From positions 248,001 to 312,000 of the forward strand of contig NZ_PVTJ01000006.1 in the NCBI RefSeq assembly GCF_003002955.1: DNA of 64,000 bases, read 5' to 3'. Numbering within the stretch: the stretch's first letter is position 1; each line of letters begins with the position of its first letter. This DNA comes from Glycomyces artemisiae. GTDB taxonomy: Bacteria; Actinomycetota; Actinomycetes; Mycobacteriales; Micromonosporaceae. The notes below the pieces were generated by a model. That model did no database searches and was not told the origin of the DNA. It was given only the letters and a program-made list of their open reading frames with translations. The position numbers and the translations under genes are program-made. This document shows positions 1 to 8,159 of the stretch, piece by piece.

Positions 1-520
1 GCCGGAAGTAGCCGGTGGTGACGGCCTTCTGGATGTCCACGGCGCGGCCGTGGTCGATGCAGGCGACCACGGAGGCGGTCGGCTGCTGCTCGGCGATCTC
101 GCGCGCGAGGTTCGGGCCCGACAGGACCGCGATCCGCGACTCGGCCGCGCCGGTGACCTCGGCGATCACCTCGGTCATCCGCTCGGTCGTGCCGAGCTCG
201 ATGCCCTTCATGAGGCTCAGGAGCGTCGAGTGCGGTTCGAGGAGCCCGGACCATTCGGCGAGGTTGCCGCGCAGGGTCTGGCTCGGCACGGACAACACCA
301 CGAGGTCGGCGCCCGCGAGCGCCTCGGCCGGGTCGCTGGTCGCGGAGACGAGCGGGGGCAGTTCGATGTCGGGGAAGTAGTCCGGGTTGCGGTGGTCGGC
401 GTTCACCGCCGCCGCCACGGATGCCCGCCGCGCCCAGATGGTGACCGGCGTCCCGGCGTCGGCGAGGATCTTGGCGAAGACGGTCCCCCACGAACCGGCT
501 CCCATCACGGCTGCTTTCAC
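1..520 (-). CDS. gpsA: Glycerol-3-phosphate dehydrogenase [NAD(P)+], 3' end cut by window edge
   Basis: The enzyme reduces dihydroxyacetone phosphate to sn-glycerol-3-phosphate for phospholipid synthesis in the cytoplasm. About 173 N-terminal residues are visible. They open with the Rossmann dinucleotide-binding motif GAGSWGT at residues 7-13, followed by the family segments LSVPSQTLR and LSLMKGIE. The catalytic C-terminal half lies outside the window. The start is GTG at 520, whose bases overlap the stop codon of the upstream acyltransferase as GTGA, so the two genes are translationally coupled. The pairing is sensible because the acyltransferase works on the same lipid pathway. The gpsA / HU / leuDC neighbourhood matches the known actinobacterial order. 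Confidence 0.93.
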   Translation of the reverse strand, partial: MKAAVMGAGSWGTVFAKILADAGTPVTIWARRASVAAAVNADHRNPDYFPDIELPPLVSATSDPAEALAGADLVVLSVPSQTLRGNLAEWSGLLEPHSTLLSLMKGIELGTTERMTEVIAEVTGAAESRIAVLSGPNLAREIAEQQPTASVVACIDHGRAVDIQKAVTTGYFR

Positions 521-1323
521 TCAGAAGACTCGCTTTCCTCGGGTCGGTGCTGCCGGGGGTCGAACAAGGGGGGTGCTTCCTGGCCGCGGACCTCGGCGAG
601 TCCGGCGCGGAGGGCCTCCATGATGCGGTCGGTGACCGCGGCGAGGTCCTCGCGGGTCGGCTCCTTGCCGAGCCAGGGGGAGAGGTCGACGGCCGGGAGG
701 GCCCGGACGGTGACGTCCTTGCGGCCGAGCTTGAACTTCGGGTCGCGCCTGCGGTCGTGGATGCCGAGGGCGCCCCACTGGACGATCGGGATCACGGGCG
801 CGCCTGATTCGAGGGCGAGGCGGGCGACGCCGGTCTTGCCGCGCATGGGCCAGCGGTCGGGCTCCTTCGTCACGGTCCCTTCGGGGGCCATGATGACGAC
901 GTGCCCCTGGGCCAGCTGGTCCTGGAGGGTCCGGAGCGAGTCGGCGGCCTCGGCGCTGCCGCGCTTGACGGGGATCTGCCCGGCGCGCTTGAGGATCGGG
1001 CCGATCACGGGCACGTTGGTGATCGACTCCTTGAGGAGGAACCGCGGGTGGCGCCCGGCGTTGTACACGTAGTGGACGACCAGGAGCGGGTCGATGTCGG
1101 AGTAGTGGTTCCAGACGAGGATCGCCGGGCCGGTGAGCGGGACGTTCTCCATGCCGGACCAGCTGCGGCGGGTGAGCCCGAGCATCCCGCCCTTGACGAT
1201 GTTGGCGTAGACCCGGACGTCGGGGGTGACGCGGTCGCCGCCGCGGCGGCGGAAGGTGTACTGCGCCTCAGGGCTAGGCTCGCTCACCTGCTGGCTCGCT
1301 TTCTCGGGGGGCGCGGGCCGCAT
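517..1323 (-). CDS. plsC: 1-acyl-sn-glycerol-3-phosphate acyltransferase (PlsC family)
   Basis: It transfers an acyl chain to lysophosphatidic acid at the membrane to give phosphatidic acid. Counting from the ATG at 1323 (268 residues), the catalytic H-x4-D motif is NHYSDID with H73 and D78, and the phosphate-binding block is PEGT at 147-150. The frame stays open upstream to 1449, but that extension is Arg/Ser/Pro-rich and outside the conserved domain, so the ATG at 1323 is preferred; this is a judgement, not proven. It precedes gpsA with a 4-bp overlap. Paralogues of this family can prefer other acyl acceptors, so the exact substrate is inferred. Confidence 0.88.
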   Translation of the reverse strand: MRPAPPEKASQQVSEPSPEAQYTFRRRGGDRVTPDVRVYANIVKGGMLGLTRRSWSGMENVPLTGPAILVWNHYSDIDPLLVVHYVYNAGRHPRFLLKESITNVPVIGPILKRAGQIPVKRGSAEAADSLRTLQDQLAQGHVVIMAPEGTVTKEPDRWPMRGKTGVARLALESGAPVIPIVQWGALGIHDRRRDPKFKLGRKDVTVRALPAVDLSPWLGKEPTREDLAAVTDRIMEALRAGLAEVRGQEAPPLFDPRQHRPEESESSE

Positions 1324-1523
1324 GGGCTCGGCCTGTGCCGTTGTGTACGGGATCGTCAGTGCAATGCACTCTAACGTCCCGAGCGGGGCGCTCGGGCGAC
1401 GGGAAGCGGAGCGTGGGGTTTGACTCCCCGGACCGGGGGTACGGCTCACGCGGCGTGAACCCGCAGGTACGCGCCGCGGTGGACGGCGCGTCGGCGGGGA
1501 CCCGCGGGTTGCGCCGGATCCGT

Positions 1524-1538
1524 TATGATGTCATCATA
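1524..1538. promoter_or_regulatory. 15-bp perfect palindrome in the plsC / small membrane gene spacer
   Basis: TATGATG-T-CATCATA is a perfect 7+7 inverted repeat in the roughly 290-bp divergent spacer (1324-1611). It is AT-rich against a GC-rich background, and its left arm contains TATGAT, a good -10 hexamer. It may be an operator placed over the promoter of the small membrane protein gene at 1612. No -35 of quality is seen. The rest of the spacer holds nothing recognisable. Confidence 0.45.
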
Positions 1539-1611
1539 GAGTCAAAGTGACATCTAGCCGGTCGGCCGAACCCAGTCGATCCGGAATACGACTCGACTCG
1601 GAGTGAGTGAC

Positions 1612-1827
1612 ATGAACTGGCGTCTCTTCGGCTGGCTCGCGGCCCTGTTCGGCGGTGCCATCATCGCGATCTGGCTCGTGGCGACCGTCATCGGTGCGGC
1701 CTTCGCGTTCCTCGGCGGTCTCATCAAGTTCGCGCTCGTCGTCGGCATCATCGGTGTCATCGGCTGGTTCGCGTACAAGGGCTACAAGGCGATCGGCGGG
1801 TCGGAGCGCCGCCAGATCCGGAAGTAG
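1612..1827 (+). CDS. Small membrane protein, two hydrophobic segments
   Basis: A 71-residue protein of unknown function. After a short MNWRLFG head there is a long hydrophobic stretch (about residues 7-33) and a second one (about 36-52), then a basic tail ending RRQIRK. This pattern suggests a two-pass membrane protein with the positive tail in the cytoplasm. GGAG at 1600-1603 sits 8 nt before the ATG at 1612. A GTG three codons upstream (1603) would overlap that ribosome-binding site, so the ATG is preferred. It lies downstream of the palindrome at 1524. Confidence 0.7.
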   Translation: MNWRLFGWLAALFGGAIIAIWLVATVIGAAFAFLGGLIKFALVVGIIGVIGWFAYKGYKAIGGSERRQIRK

Positions 1828-1904
1828 TTCCGGAGAAGAGGGCACAGCCGCAAGCAGCAAGGGGAGCCCTGGCCTTCAGCCGCCCCATGGTCCATGCTGA
1901 AGCC

Positions 1905-2102
1905 ATGCAGGGCACCGTCTCGATCTTCAACGAGGACGCCTCCGGCGAGGCAGTTCTGGACAACGGCCGCCGCGTCGCCTTCGACGCGGCGGCCTTCGCC
2001 GTCTCCGGACTGCGCTTCCTCCGCCCCGGACAGCGCGTTTCGCTCGAAACGGACGAAGCGGGGGAAGTGGTCGCGGTGCGCATCTTCACGATGCACGAGT
2101 AG
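1905..2102 (+). CDS. Small cold-shock-like (CSD/OB-fold) protein
   Basis: A 65-residue acidic protein starting MQGTVSIFNEDASG. Its early strands (GTVSIF, GEAVLDNGRRVAF) and the later RFLRPGQRVSLET segment look like a five-stranded cold-shock/OB fold with the usual LRPGQRV turn. The RNP1/RNP2 aromatic residues of true CspA proteins (KGFGFI, VFVHF) are not present, so nucleic-acid binding is uncertain. A longer start at 1887 is possible. It stands alone between the small membrane protein gene and the NUDIX gene, all in the same direction. Confidence 0.65.
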   Translation: MQGTVSIFNEDASGEAVLDNGRRVAFDAAAFAVSGLRFLRPGQRVSLETDEAGEVVAVRIFTMHE

Positions 2103-2165
2103 CCCCCTGCGGGGTCCTCCGCGCGAGTGGCGAGCTTCCCCCAGGTGGGTGCCTCCCAGTACGGT

Positions 2166-3062
2166 ATGAGCGTGAGCGGTACGCAGAGGCGGGTGGCCGC
2201 CGCCGGCGGCCTGTTGTGGCGCAACGGCGAGCGCGGTCTGGTCGAGGTCGTCGCGGTGTGGCGGCCCGTGGTGGGGAACTGGTCGCTGCCCAAGGGCAAG
2301 CTCGACCCCGGTGAGCCGGCGCTCGCGGCCGCGTGCCGCGAAGTCGAAGAGGAGACCGGTATTCCGGTCATCCCGCAGCTGTGGCTGTGCCGCGCCGAGT
2401 ACGTGCTCCCCAACCCCGCCGGGGACGTGCACAAGCACGTCGACTACTGGTCCATGCGCACCGAGAAGCCCGACGCGGTGTTCACCGCCGACGACGAGAT
2501 CGGCGAGCGCCGCTGGCTCACCCTCGCCGAGGCCCGTGAAGCGCTGACGCGGCCGCGGGACCAGCAGGTGCTGTCGGCGTTCGCGGCGCTGCCCGCGGTC
2601 ACGTCCACGGTCCTCCTGGTGGCCCCCGCGGAGGTCGAGCAGGACTGGGACGGGCCGGTCGTGACGCGGCCGCTGAGCGCGCGCGGGCAGGATCAGGCGG
2701 TGCGGCTGGCCGCGCTCGCGTCGCTGTACCAGCCGGACCGGGCGTTCACGGCGACCGGGCGGGCGAGCGTGCAGACCGTGGAGCCGATCGCGCAGGCCGT
2801 GCGCTGCACGCTGACCGGCGACTCGGTGTTCGACACCGAAGCGCACGAACGCAACCCCGAGCGCTCCAGCGCGCGCCTGCGCGAGCTCGCGGGCGGCGGC
2901 GGGGCCGTGATCGTCTGCGCCGAAGCGGAGGTCGTGTGCGACACGGTCGCGATCCTCGCCGACGAGGACGGCGTCGACGCCCCTGACGTGTCGACGCGTC
3001 CGGGCGAGGCGTGGGTGCTGTCGCTGTCGGGGCAGAAGCTCGTGGGGATCGAGCGGCTGTAG
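2166..3062 (+). CDS. MutT1-type NUDIX hydrolase with a degenerate histidine-phosphatase domain
   Basis: A 298-residue protein. The N-terminal NUDIX box is complete: G44-x5-E50-x7-R58-E-V-x-E-E-x-G-I, the Mg-binding set for nucleoside diphosphate-X hydrolysis. The C-terminal domain (from about residue 146) matches the phosphoglycerate-mutase-like domain of mycobacterial MutT1 in segments such as RPLSARGQDQA and QTVEPIAQAV. The catalytic R-H-[AG] tripeptide after the first strand is replaced by A153-P154-A155, so this domain is probably a non-catalytic remnant. The gene keeps the mycobacterial position between gpsA and HU. Sanitisation of 8-oxo-dGTP or turnover of diadenosine polyphosphates is the likely role by family. 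Confidence 0.85.
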   Translation: MSVSGTQRRVAAAGGLLWRNGERGLVEVVAVWRPVVGNWSLPKGKLDPGEPALAAACREVEEETGIPVIPQLWLCRAEYVLPNPAGDVHKHVDYWSMRTEKPDAVFTADDEIGERRWLTLAEAREALTRPRDQQVLSAFAALPAVTSTVLLVAPAEVEQDWDGPVVTRPLSARGQDQAVRLAALASLYQPDRAFTATGRASVQTVEPIAQAVRCTLTGDSVFDTEAHERNPERSSARLRELAGGGGAVIVCAEAEVVCDTVAILADEDGVDAPDVSTRPGEAWVLSLSGQKLVGIERL

Positions 3063-3130
3063 CGGCGCGCTAGGGTTGCCTCCGCCATCGGATTCCGGCG
3101 CCGGAGTGCGCCTTCACAGGAGGTAGGCCC

Positions 3131-4393
3131 GTGCCTGAGCGCGCCCCACTGCACAACTGGGCCGGGAACATCGCGTTCTCCCCCGCCCGGTTCGAAGCGC
3201 CCGCGACCCTCGACGAGGCGCGCGCGGTCGTCGCCGGAGCCGAGCGGGTCCGCGTGCTCGGATCGGGCCACTCGTTCAACGAGATCGCCGCCTCCGACGA
3301 CGTGATGCTGTCGCTCGCGGGCATAGAACCGTTCGCGGAGCTGGACATCCTGAAGGGGACCGTGCGGGCCGCGGGCTGGCTCACTTACGCGGCGCTGAGC
3401 GCGGCGGTGCACCGGGCCGGGTTCGCGCTGCACAACATGGCGTCCCTGCCGCACATCTCGGTCGCCGGGTCGATCGCCACGGGCACGCACGGCTCCGGGG
3501 ACCGCAACGGGAACCTCGCGACCGCGGTGGCCGCGATCGAGTTCATCGGCCCCGACGGGGAGCTGCGCACCGTCAGGCGCGGCGAGGAGGACTTCGCGGG
3601 CTCGGTGGTCCACCTGGGGGCCTTGGGGGTCGTCCACTCGGTGACCCTGGACCTGCTGCCCGCGTTCGAGATGCGCCAGTACGTGTACGACGGGCTGCCG
3701 CTGGACGCGGTCCTGGCGAACTTCGACGAGCTCACGGGCGCCGCGTACTCCACGAGCCTGTTCACGCCGTGGGGCGCCGAGCCCGAGTTCCAGTTCTGGG
3801 TCAAGCAGCGCACCGCGGACCAGACGCACCCGTTCCCGCCGTCCAGCCGCTTCGGTGCGCCCCTGGCGGACGGGCCGCGCCACCCGGTGCCGGGCGTGGA
3901 CCCCGAGGCGTGCACCGTGCAGCAGGGCCAGACGGGCCCGTGGCACGAGCGCCTGCCGCACTTCAAGCCCGAGTTCACGCCGTCGTCCGGGGACGAGCTC
4001 CAGTCGGAGTACCTGATCGCCCGCACCGACGCGGTGGCGGCGCTGAAGGCCCTGGCGGGCATCGGGGAGCGGCTCGGGTCGGTGCTCCAGATCTGCGAGG
4101 TGCGCACGATGGCCGCGGACGACCTGTGGCTGTCCCCGGCGTTCGAGCGCGACACCGTGGGCCTGCACTTCACGTGGACGAGCGACGAGGCGGCGGTGCG
4201 GCCGGTGGTCGGGGCGCTTGAGGCGGCATTGGAACCGTTCTCTGCGCGGCCCCATTGGGGGAAATTGTTCACGATACCAATGAATGAAATCGGTTCGCGT
4301 TATCGGCGAATGGGCGACTTCGCGAAACTGCGCGCCCGCGTCGATCCAGAGGGGAAGTTCACGAATGACTTCTCCGCGGGACTGTTCGACTGA
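3131..4393 (+). CDS. FAD-dependent alditol (xylitol) oxidase
   Basis: A 420-residue flavoprotein of the vanillyl-alcohol-oxidase superfamily. It is close in length and opening (HNWAGNIAF) to the alditol oxidases of streptomycetes, which oxidise polyols such as xylitol and sorbitol with O2, giving H2O2. The segment GSGHSFN (residues 44-50) holds His47, which corresponds to the histidine that binds FAD covalently in this family. A second FAD segment is TGTHGSG near residue 118. The C-terminal catalytic domain ends with the family's RYRRMGDFAKLR region. The GTG start at 3131 follows AGGAGG at 3118-3123. It could also be called a D-arabinono-lactone oxidase-like protein. It is an insertion relative to the mycobacterial gene order. 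Confidence 0.83.
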   Translation: MPERAPLHNWAGNIAFSPARFEAPATLDEARAVVAGAERVRVLGSGHSFNEIAASDDVMLSLAGIEPFAELDILKGTVRAAGWLTYAALSAAVHRAGFALHNMASLPHISVAGSIATGTHGSGDRNGNLATAVAAIEFIGPDGELRTVRRGEEDFAGSVVHLGALGVVHSVTLDLLPAFEMRQYVYDGLPLDAVLANFDELTGAAYSTSLFTPWGAEPEFQFWVKQRTADQTHPFPPSSRFGAPLADGPRHPVPGVDPEACTVQQGQTGPWHERLPHFKPEFTPSSGDELQSEYLIARTDAVAALKALAGIGERLGSVLQICEVRTMAADDLWLSPAFERDTVGLHFTWTSDEAAVRPVVGALEAALEPFSARPHWGKLFTIPMNEIGSRYRRMGDFAKLRARVDPEGKFTNDFSAGLFD

Positions 4394-5051
4394 AAGCAGC
4401 GAGGGCATTCAGGCGGCTCCTGAATGCCCTCTTCCCCGTGCGAGTCGGACGGGTGCCCCACCGTGCCCCGAACCGGTTCGGGGCACGGCATAAGCTGCGC
4501 CCGCGCTTCGCGGTCTTCTTCGCCGCGGTCTTCTTGGCCGTGGCCTTGGTGGCGGTCTTGCGGACGGCCTTCTTCGCGGTGCTGGCCTTCTTGGCCGGCG
4601 TCGCCTTCTTGGTGGCGGTCTTCTTGGCGGCCACGCGGCTCGTGGCCGTCGAGCGCGCCGCGGTGGACGCCGCGCGCGTGGTCTTCTTGGCGGCCTTCTT
4701 GGCCGTCGTCTTCTTGGTGGCGGCCTTCTTGGCCGGAGCCGACTTCTTCGCGGCCGGGGCGGACTTCGCCGCCTTGCGCTTGCCGGTCACGAGTTCCTTG
4801 AACCCGGTACCGGGCCGGAAGGCCGGAACGACGGTCTTCTTGACCTTGACCGCCTCACCCGTGCGCGGGTTGCGGGCCATGCGAGCAGCGCGCTGGCGCT
4901 TCTCGAAGACGCCGAAACCGGCGAAGGAGACTTTCTCCCCTTTCACCACCGCGCGCTGTATCTCGTCGATCGCGACATCCACGACTTCTTTCGCGGCGGC
5001 CCGGTCGCCAGTGCGAGCGGCGATCCGATCGACGAACTCTGCCTTGTTCAC
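4359..5051 (-). CDS. HU-family nucleoid protein with a Lys/Ala-rich tail
   Basis: The first 90 or so residues are a normal HU: MNKAEFVDRIA, the FAGFGVFE and RNPRTGE arm motifs, and KKTVVPAFRPGTGFKELV. It bends and compacts DNA as a dimer. Residues 95-180 form the KK-A/T-rich tail (KKATKKT-type repeats) typical of actinobacterial HupB/HupS. The frame then leaves the repeat, passes through both downstream hairpins (4401-4431 and 4461-4488) and ends at 4359, overlapping the last 35 bp of the convergent oxidase gene. The last 48 or so residues look unlike any HU. The stop may be misplaced by a frameshift or by recent loss of the original stop codon. No closer stop appears in the neighbouring frames near 4490. 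Confidence 0.88.
   Translation of the reverse strand: MNKAEFVDRIAARTGDRAAAKEVVDVAIDEIQRAVVKGEKVSFAGFGVFEKRQRAARMARNPRTGEAVKVKKTVVPAFRPGTGFKELVTGKRKAAKSAPAAKKSAPAKKAATKKTTAKKAAKKTTRAASTAARSTATSRVAAKKTATKKATPAKKASTAKKAVRKTATKATAKKTAAKKTAKRGRSLCRAPNRFGARWGTRPTRTGKRAFRSRLNALAAFSRTVPRRSHS
4401..4431 (+). terminator. Hairpin after the alditol oxidase gene
   Basis: GAGGGCATTCAGG and CCTGAATGCCCTC form a perfect 13-bp stem with a 5-nt loop, 7 bp after the oxidase stop. It can serve both strands between converging genes, but the HU reading frame runs straight through it. Confidence 0.75.
4461..4488. repeat. 28-bp perfect palindrome inside the distal HU frame
   Basis: CCGTGCCCCGAACC is followed directly by its reverse complement, so the two 14-base arms have no spacer. 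It sits between the convergent oxidase and HU genes. It may be the intended transcription terminator of HU, although no T-run follows on either strand. Confidence 0.6.
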
Positions 5052-5231
5052 GAGTCCTACCCTCCCGATAAGGTTCTGGAGTCATACCAGCTTGTTAAGC
5101 GCACGTTATGACGTTTCGAGAGCGAAGGCAACTGTTTCCGCGAAAATCGACCCGTTGTGTCGCAAGGAATTTTTAATCCGGTGCCCGAAATCGACGCTCG
5201 CAACCCCGTTGGCGGGGCCCGGAACACGCCT

Positions 5232-5258
5232 GGAGCCGGTGGCACAGCCACCGGCTCC
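5232..5258 (-). terminator. Hairpin after leuD
   Basis: GGAGCCGGTGGC and GCCACCGGCTCC form a perfect 12-bp stem with a 3-nt loop, 34 bp beyond the leuD stop. There is no T-run, as is common in high-G+C genomes. The remaining spacer up to the HU start (5052-5231) should contain the HU promoter, but no clear hexamers are seen. Confidence 0.65.
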
Positions 5259-5292
5259 GTACGTGAGCGCTAAAAGGATCGGTCCTGAGCGG

Positions 5293-5892
5293 CTAGGCCG
5301 CCGCGGGGAGAGTCCTAGGCCGCCAAGCGTCCCGGTTCGATTCGAACGCGGCGATCTTGTCCTCGTCGCGGAGCGTCAGCGCCACGTCGTCGAGGCCCTC
5401 CATCATCCGCCAGCGCAGGAACTCGTCGAACTCGAAGGCCCAGGTGCGGTCCCCCGCACGGACTTCGCAGGCCTCCAGGTCCACGGTGACCTCCGCGTCC
5501 GGGTTGACCTCGGCGAGGTGCCACAGCTCCTCGACGGCCGCCTCGGGCAGCTCCACAGTCAACAGACCGTTCTTGAGGGAGTTGCCGCGGAAGATGTCGC
5601 CGAAGCGCGGGGCGATGACCGCCTTGAAGCCGTAGTCCTTCAGGGCCCAGACGGCGTGCTCGCGGGAGGACCCGGTGCCGAACTCGGTGCCCGCGACGAG
5701 GATCGTGGCGCTCTTGTACTCGTCCTGGTTCAGGAGGAACTTCTCGTCCTCGCGCCACTCGGCGAACAGGGCGTCCTCGAAGCCGGTCTTGGTGACCCGC
5801 TTCAGGTAGACGGCCGGGATGATCTGGTCGGTGTCGACGTTCGAGCGGCGCAGCGGGGCCACGCGGCCGGTGTGGGTCGTGAACTTGTCCAT
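5293..5892 (-). CDS. leuD: 3-isopropylmalate dehydratase small subunit
   Basis: The small (swivelling) subunit of isopropylmalate isomerase, 199 residues, which pairs with LeuC to convert 2- to 3-isopropylmalate in leucine synthesis. Visible family motifs are [12 protein letters not shown] at about 16-27, [14 protein letters not shown] with the conserved GSSREHA, and [19 protein letters not shown]. The length is usual for the family. ATG at 5892 lies 14 bp after the leuC stop, so the two genes form an operon. Confidence 0.96.
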   Translation of the reverse strand: MDKFTTHTGRVAPLRRSNVDTDQIIPAVYLKRVTKTGFEDALFAEWREDEKFLLNQDEYKSATILVAGTEFGTGSSREHAVWALKDYGFKAVIAPRFGDIFRGNSLKNGLLTVELPEAAVEELWHLAEVNPDAEVTVDLEACEVRAGDRTWAFEFDEFLRWRMMEGLDDVALTLRDEDKIAAFESNRDAWRPRTLPAAA

Positions 5893-5906
5893 GTCCCTTG
5901 CCCTTC

Positions 5907-7334
5907 CTACAGGTCCGCGGGGCCGGCGAGGCGGCCCGCGACGGCGGTGGCGGCGGCGACGGCCGGGCTGACCAGGTGGGTGCGCCCGCCCTTGCCTTGG
6001 CGGCCCTCGAAGTTGCGGTTCGAGGTGGAGGCGGCGCGCTGGCCCGGCGTGAGCTGGTCCGGGTTCATGCCCAGGCACATCGAGCAGCCCGCGAAGCGCC
6101 AGTCGGCGCCCGCTTCGATGAAGACCTTGTCGAGGCCCTCTTCGATGGCCTGCTCGCGGACCTTCGCGGAGCCGGGGACGACCATCATGTTGACGCCTTC
6201 GGCGACCTTGCGGCCCTTGATGACGTCGGCGGCGGTGCGGAGGTCCTCGATGCGCCCGTTGGTACAGGAGCCGAGGAAGACCACGTCCACGCCGATCTCG
6301 CGCATGGGCGTGCCCGCTTCGAGGCCCATGTACTCCAGGGCGCTCGCGGCCGTGGTGCGCGCGACGGCGTCGTCCAGGTCGGCGGGGTCGGGGACGTTCC
6401 CGGAGAGCTCGACGCCCTGGCCGGGGTTGGTGCCCCAGGTGACGAACGGGCTCAGGGTGGCCGCGTCGATGACGATCTCCTTGTCGAAGACGGCGCCCTC
6501 GTCGGTCTTGAGGCCCTGCCAGTACTCGACGGCGGCGTCCCAGTCCTCGCCCTGGGGCGCGTGGGGGCGGCCCTGGACGTAGGCGAAGGTCTTCTCGTCG
6601 GGGGCGATCAGGCCGGCCTTGGCGCCCCACTCGATCGACATGTTGCAGACCGTCATCCGGCCCTCCATCGAGAGCTCCTCGATGGCCTGGCCGCGGTACT
6701 CGACGATGTGGCCCTTGCCGCCGCCGGTGCCGGTGATCGAGATGATCTTGAGGATGAGGTCCTTCGCGGAGACGCCCTCGGGGAGGGAGCCGTTCACGGT
6801 GACGGCCATGTACTTCGGCTTCGCCTGCGGCAGGGTCTGCGTGGCGAGGACGTGCTCGACCTCGCTGGTGCCGATGCCGAACGCGATGGAGCCGAAGGCG
6901 CCGTGCGTGGAGGTGTGCGAGTCGCCGCAGACGACGGTCATGCCCGGCTGGGTGAGTCCCAGCTGGGGTCCCACGACGTGGACGACGCCCTGGTTCTCGT
7001 CGCCGAGGGAGTGGATGCGGACGCCGAACTCCTCGCAGTTGGCGCGGAGCGTCTCGATCTGCTTGCGGCTGGTGGGGTCCGCGATGGTGAAGAGGTTGTC
7101 GGTGGGCGTGTTGTGGTCCTCCGTGGCGATCGTGAGATCGGTGCGGCGGACCTTGCGCCCGGCCTGCCGCAGGCCGTCGAAGGCCTGGGGGCTGGTCACC
7201 TCGTGGAGGAGGTGCAGGTCGATGTAGAGCAGGTCCGGCTGCTGGCCGCCGGTGCGGACCACGTGGGCGTTCCAGACCTTTTCGGCGAGGGTCTGCGGTC
7301 GCGCGCCCTCAGCTTCGTGTGGTGTACGTGACAT
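5907..7334 (-). CDS. leuC: 3-isopropylmalate dehydratase large subunit
   Basis: The catalytic [4Fe-4S] subunit, 475 residues. The three cluster cysteines are visible in FLGSCTNGR and [10 protein letters not shown], and substrate and helix motifs include [17 protein letters not shown] and [13 protein letters not shown]. It works with LeuD in the cytoplasm. The gene is read divergently from the IclR-type regulator at 7387; the spacer of about 50 bp must hold both promoters. In actinomycetes NdgR/LtbR is known to bind this spacer and to control leuCD. Confidence 0.97.
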   Translation of the reverse strand: MSRTPHEAEGARPQTLAEKVWNAHVVRTGGQQPDLLYIDLHLLHEVTSPQAFDGLRQAGRKVRRTDLTIATEDHNTPTDNLFTIADPTSRKQIETLRANCEEFGVRIHSLGDENQGVVHVVGPQLGLTQPGMTVVCGDSHTSTHGAFGSIAFGIGTSEVEHVLATQTLPQAKPKYMAVTVNGSLPEGVSAKDLILKIISITGTGGGKGHIVEYRGQAIEELSMEGRMTVCNMSIEWGAKAGLIAPDEKTFAYVQGRPHAPQGEDWDAAVEYWQGLKTDEGAVFDKEIVIDAATLSPFVTWGTNPGQGVELSGNVPDPADLDDAVARTTAASALEYMGLEAGTPMREIGVDVVFLGSCTNGRIEDLRTAADVIKGRKVAEGVNMMVVPGSAKVREQAIEEGLDKVFIEAGADWRFAGCSMCLGMNPDQLTPGQRAASTSNRNFEGRQGKGGRTHLVSPAVAAATAVAGRLAGPADL

Positions 7335-7386
7335 CTCTGTTCCCAGTCGTTGGACTTCTCGAAATATGGGAGGTAATGTTCAGCTC

Positions 7387-8088
7387 GTGAGAACGAATAC
7401 TATCAGCGGAGTGGGCGTCCTCGACAAGGCGGTGCTCATCCTCACTGCTTGCACCAACGGCGCCAGCCTGGCTGAGCTCGTGCACGAGACGGGATTGCCC
7501 AGGGCCACGGCCCACCGCCTCGCGCAGGCCCTGGAGGCCCACGAGATGCTGCAACGCGACCACGAGGGGCGCTGGCGTCCCGGCCCGAAGCTCGGCGAGC
7601 TCGCCGGGTCGACGGCCGACGTCCTCCTCAGCGCCGCCGAACCGGTCCTCAACCTGCTGCGGGACCAGACCGGCGAGTCGACCCAGCTGTACCGCAGGAG
7701 GGCCGACGAGCGCGTGTGCGTCGCCGCGGCCGAGCGCGCCTCCGGGCTGCGCGACACCGTCCCCGTCGGCGCCGCCCTGCCGATGACCGCCGGGTCCGGC
7801 GCCCAGGTGCTCCTCGCCTGGGAACCCCCTGAAGGAATCCTGCCCCTGCTGCCGAAGTGCCGCTTCTCCTCCAAGACCCTCGCCGAGGTCCGCCGCCGCG
7901 GCTTCGCGCAGTCGGTCGCCGAGCGCGAGCCCGGCGTCGTCAGCGTCTCCGCCCCCGTCCGCGACAAGACCGGCCGCGTCGTCGCCGCCATCTCCGTGTC
8001 CGGCCCCATAGAGCGTCTGGGACGCCGCCCCGGCGACCGCCTCGGCATGGCGGTCATCCGCGCCGGCCAGAAGCTCTCCGGCCTGTAG
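7387..8088 (+). CDS. ndgR: IclR-family regulator of leucine genes (NdgR/LtbR type)
   Basis: A 233-residue repressor or activator. It has an N-terminal winged helix-turn-helix (about residues 9-70, with LAELVHETGLPRATAHRLAQAL as its core) and a C-terminal ligand domain (LRDTVPVGAALPMTAGSGAQVLLAW). The run SGVGVLDKAVLIL matches the start of NdgR proteins. Its place divergent from leuCD is the conserved one. The GTG at 7387 gives the family-length N-terminus. GGAGG at 7369-7373 is rather far (13 nt), so a start at ATG 7366 is not excluded. Confidence 0.9.
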   Translation: MRTNTISGVGVLDKAVLILTACTNGASLAELVHETGLPRATAHRLAQALEAHEMLQRDHEGRWRPGPKLGELAGSTADVLLSAAEPVLNLLRDQTGESTQLYRRRADERVCVAAAERASGLRDTVPVGAALPMTAGSGAQVLLAWEPPEGILPLLPKCRFSSKTLAEVRRRGFAQSVAEREPGVVSVSAPVRDKTGRVVAAISVSGPIERLGRRPGDRLGMAVIRAGQKLSGL

Positions 8089-8120
8089 CCCTGCGAACCC
8101 CTTCGACCCCTGAGACGGCG

Positions 8121-8152
8121 AAACGGCCCGGCGGATCACCGCCGGGCCGTTT
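8121..8152. terminator. Bidirectional terminator between ndgR and the CHAD gene
   Basis: AAACGGCCCGGCGG and CCGCCGGGCCGTTT form a perfect 14-bp stem with a 4-nt loop. The A-start and T-end make it useful to both converging genes. Confidence 0.88.
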
Positions 8153-8159
8153 CCTCGTC

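Noticed and set aside
4500-4770. Short repeated units that could look like a tandem-repeat or CRISPR-like array
   Set aside because: They are codons of the Lys/Ala/Thr-rich HU tail, irregular in spacing and without unique spacers.
4438-6582. Long plus-strand frame across HU, leuD and leuC
   Set aside because: It spans three real minus-strand genes and a hairpin; no domain is seen.
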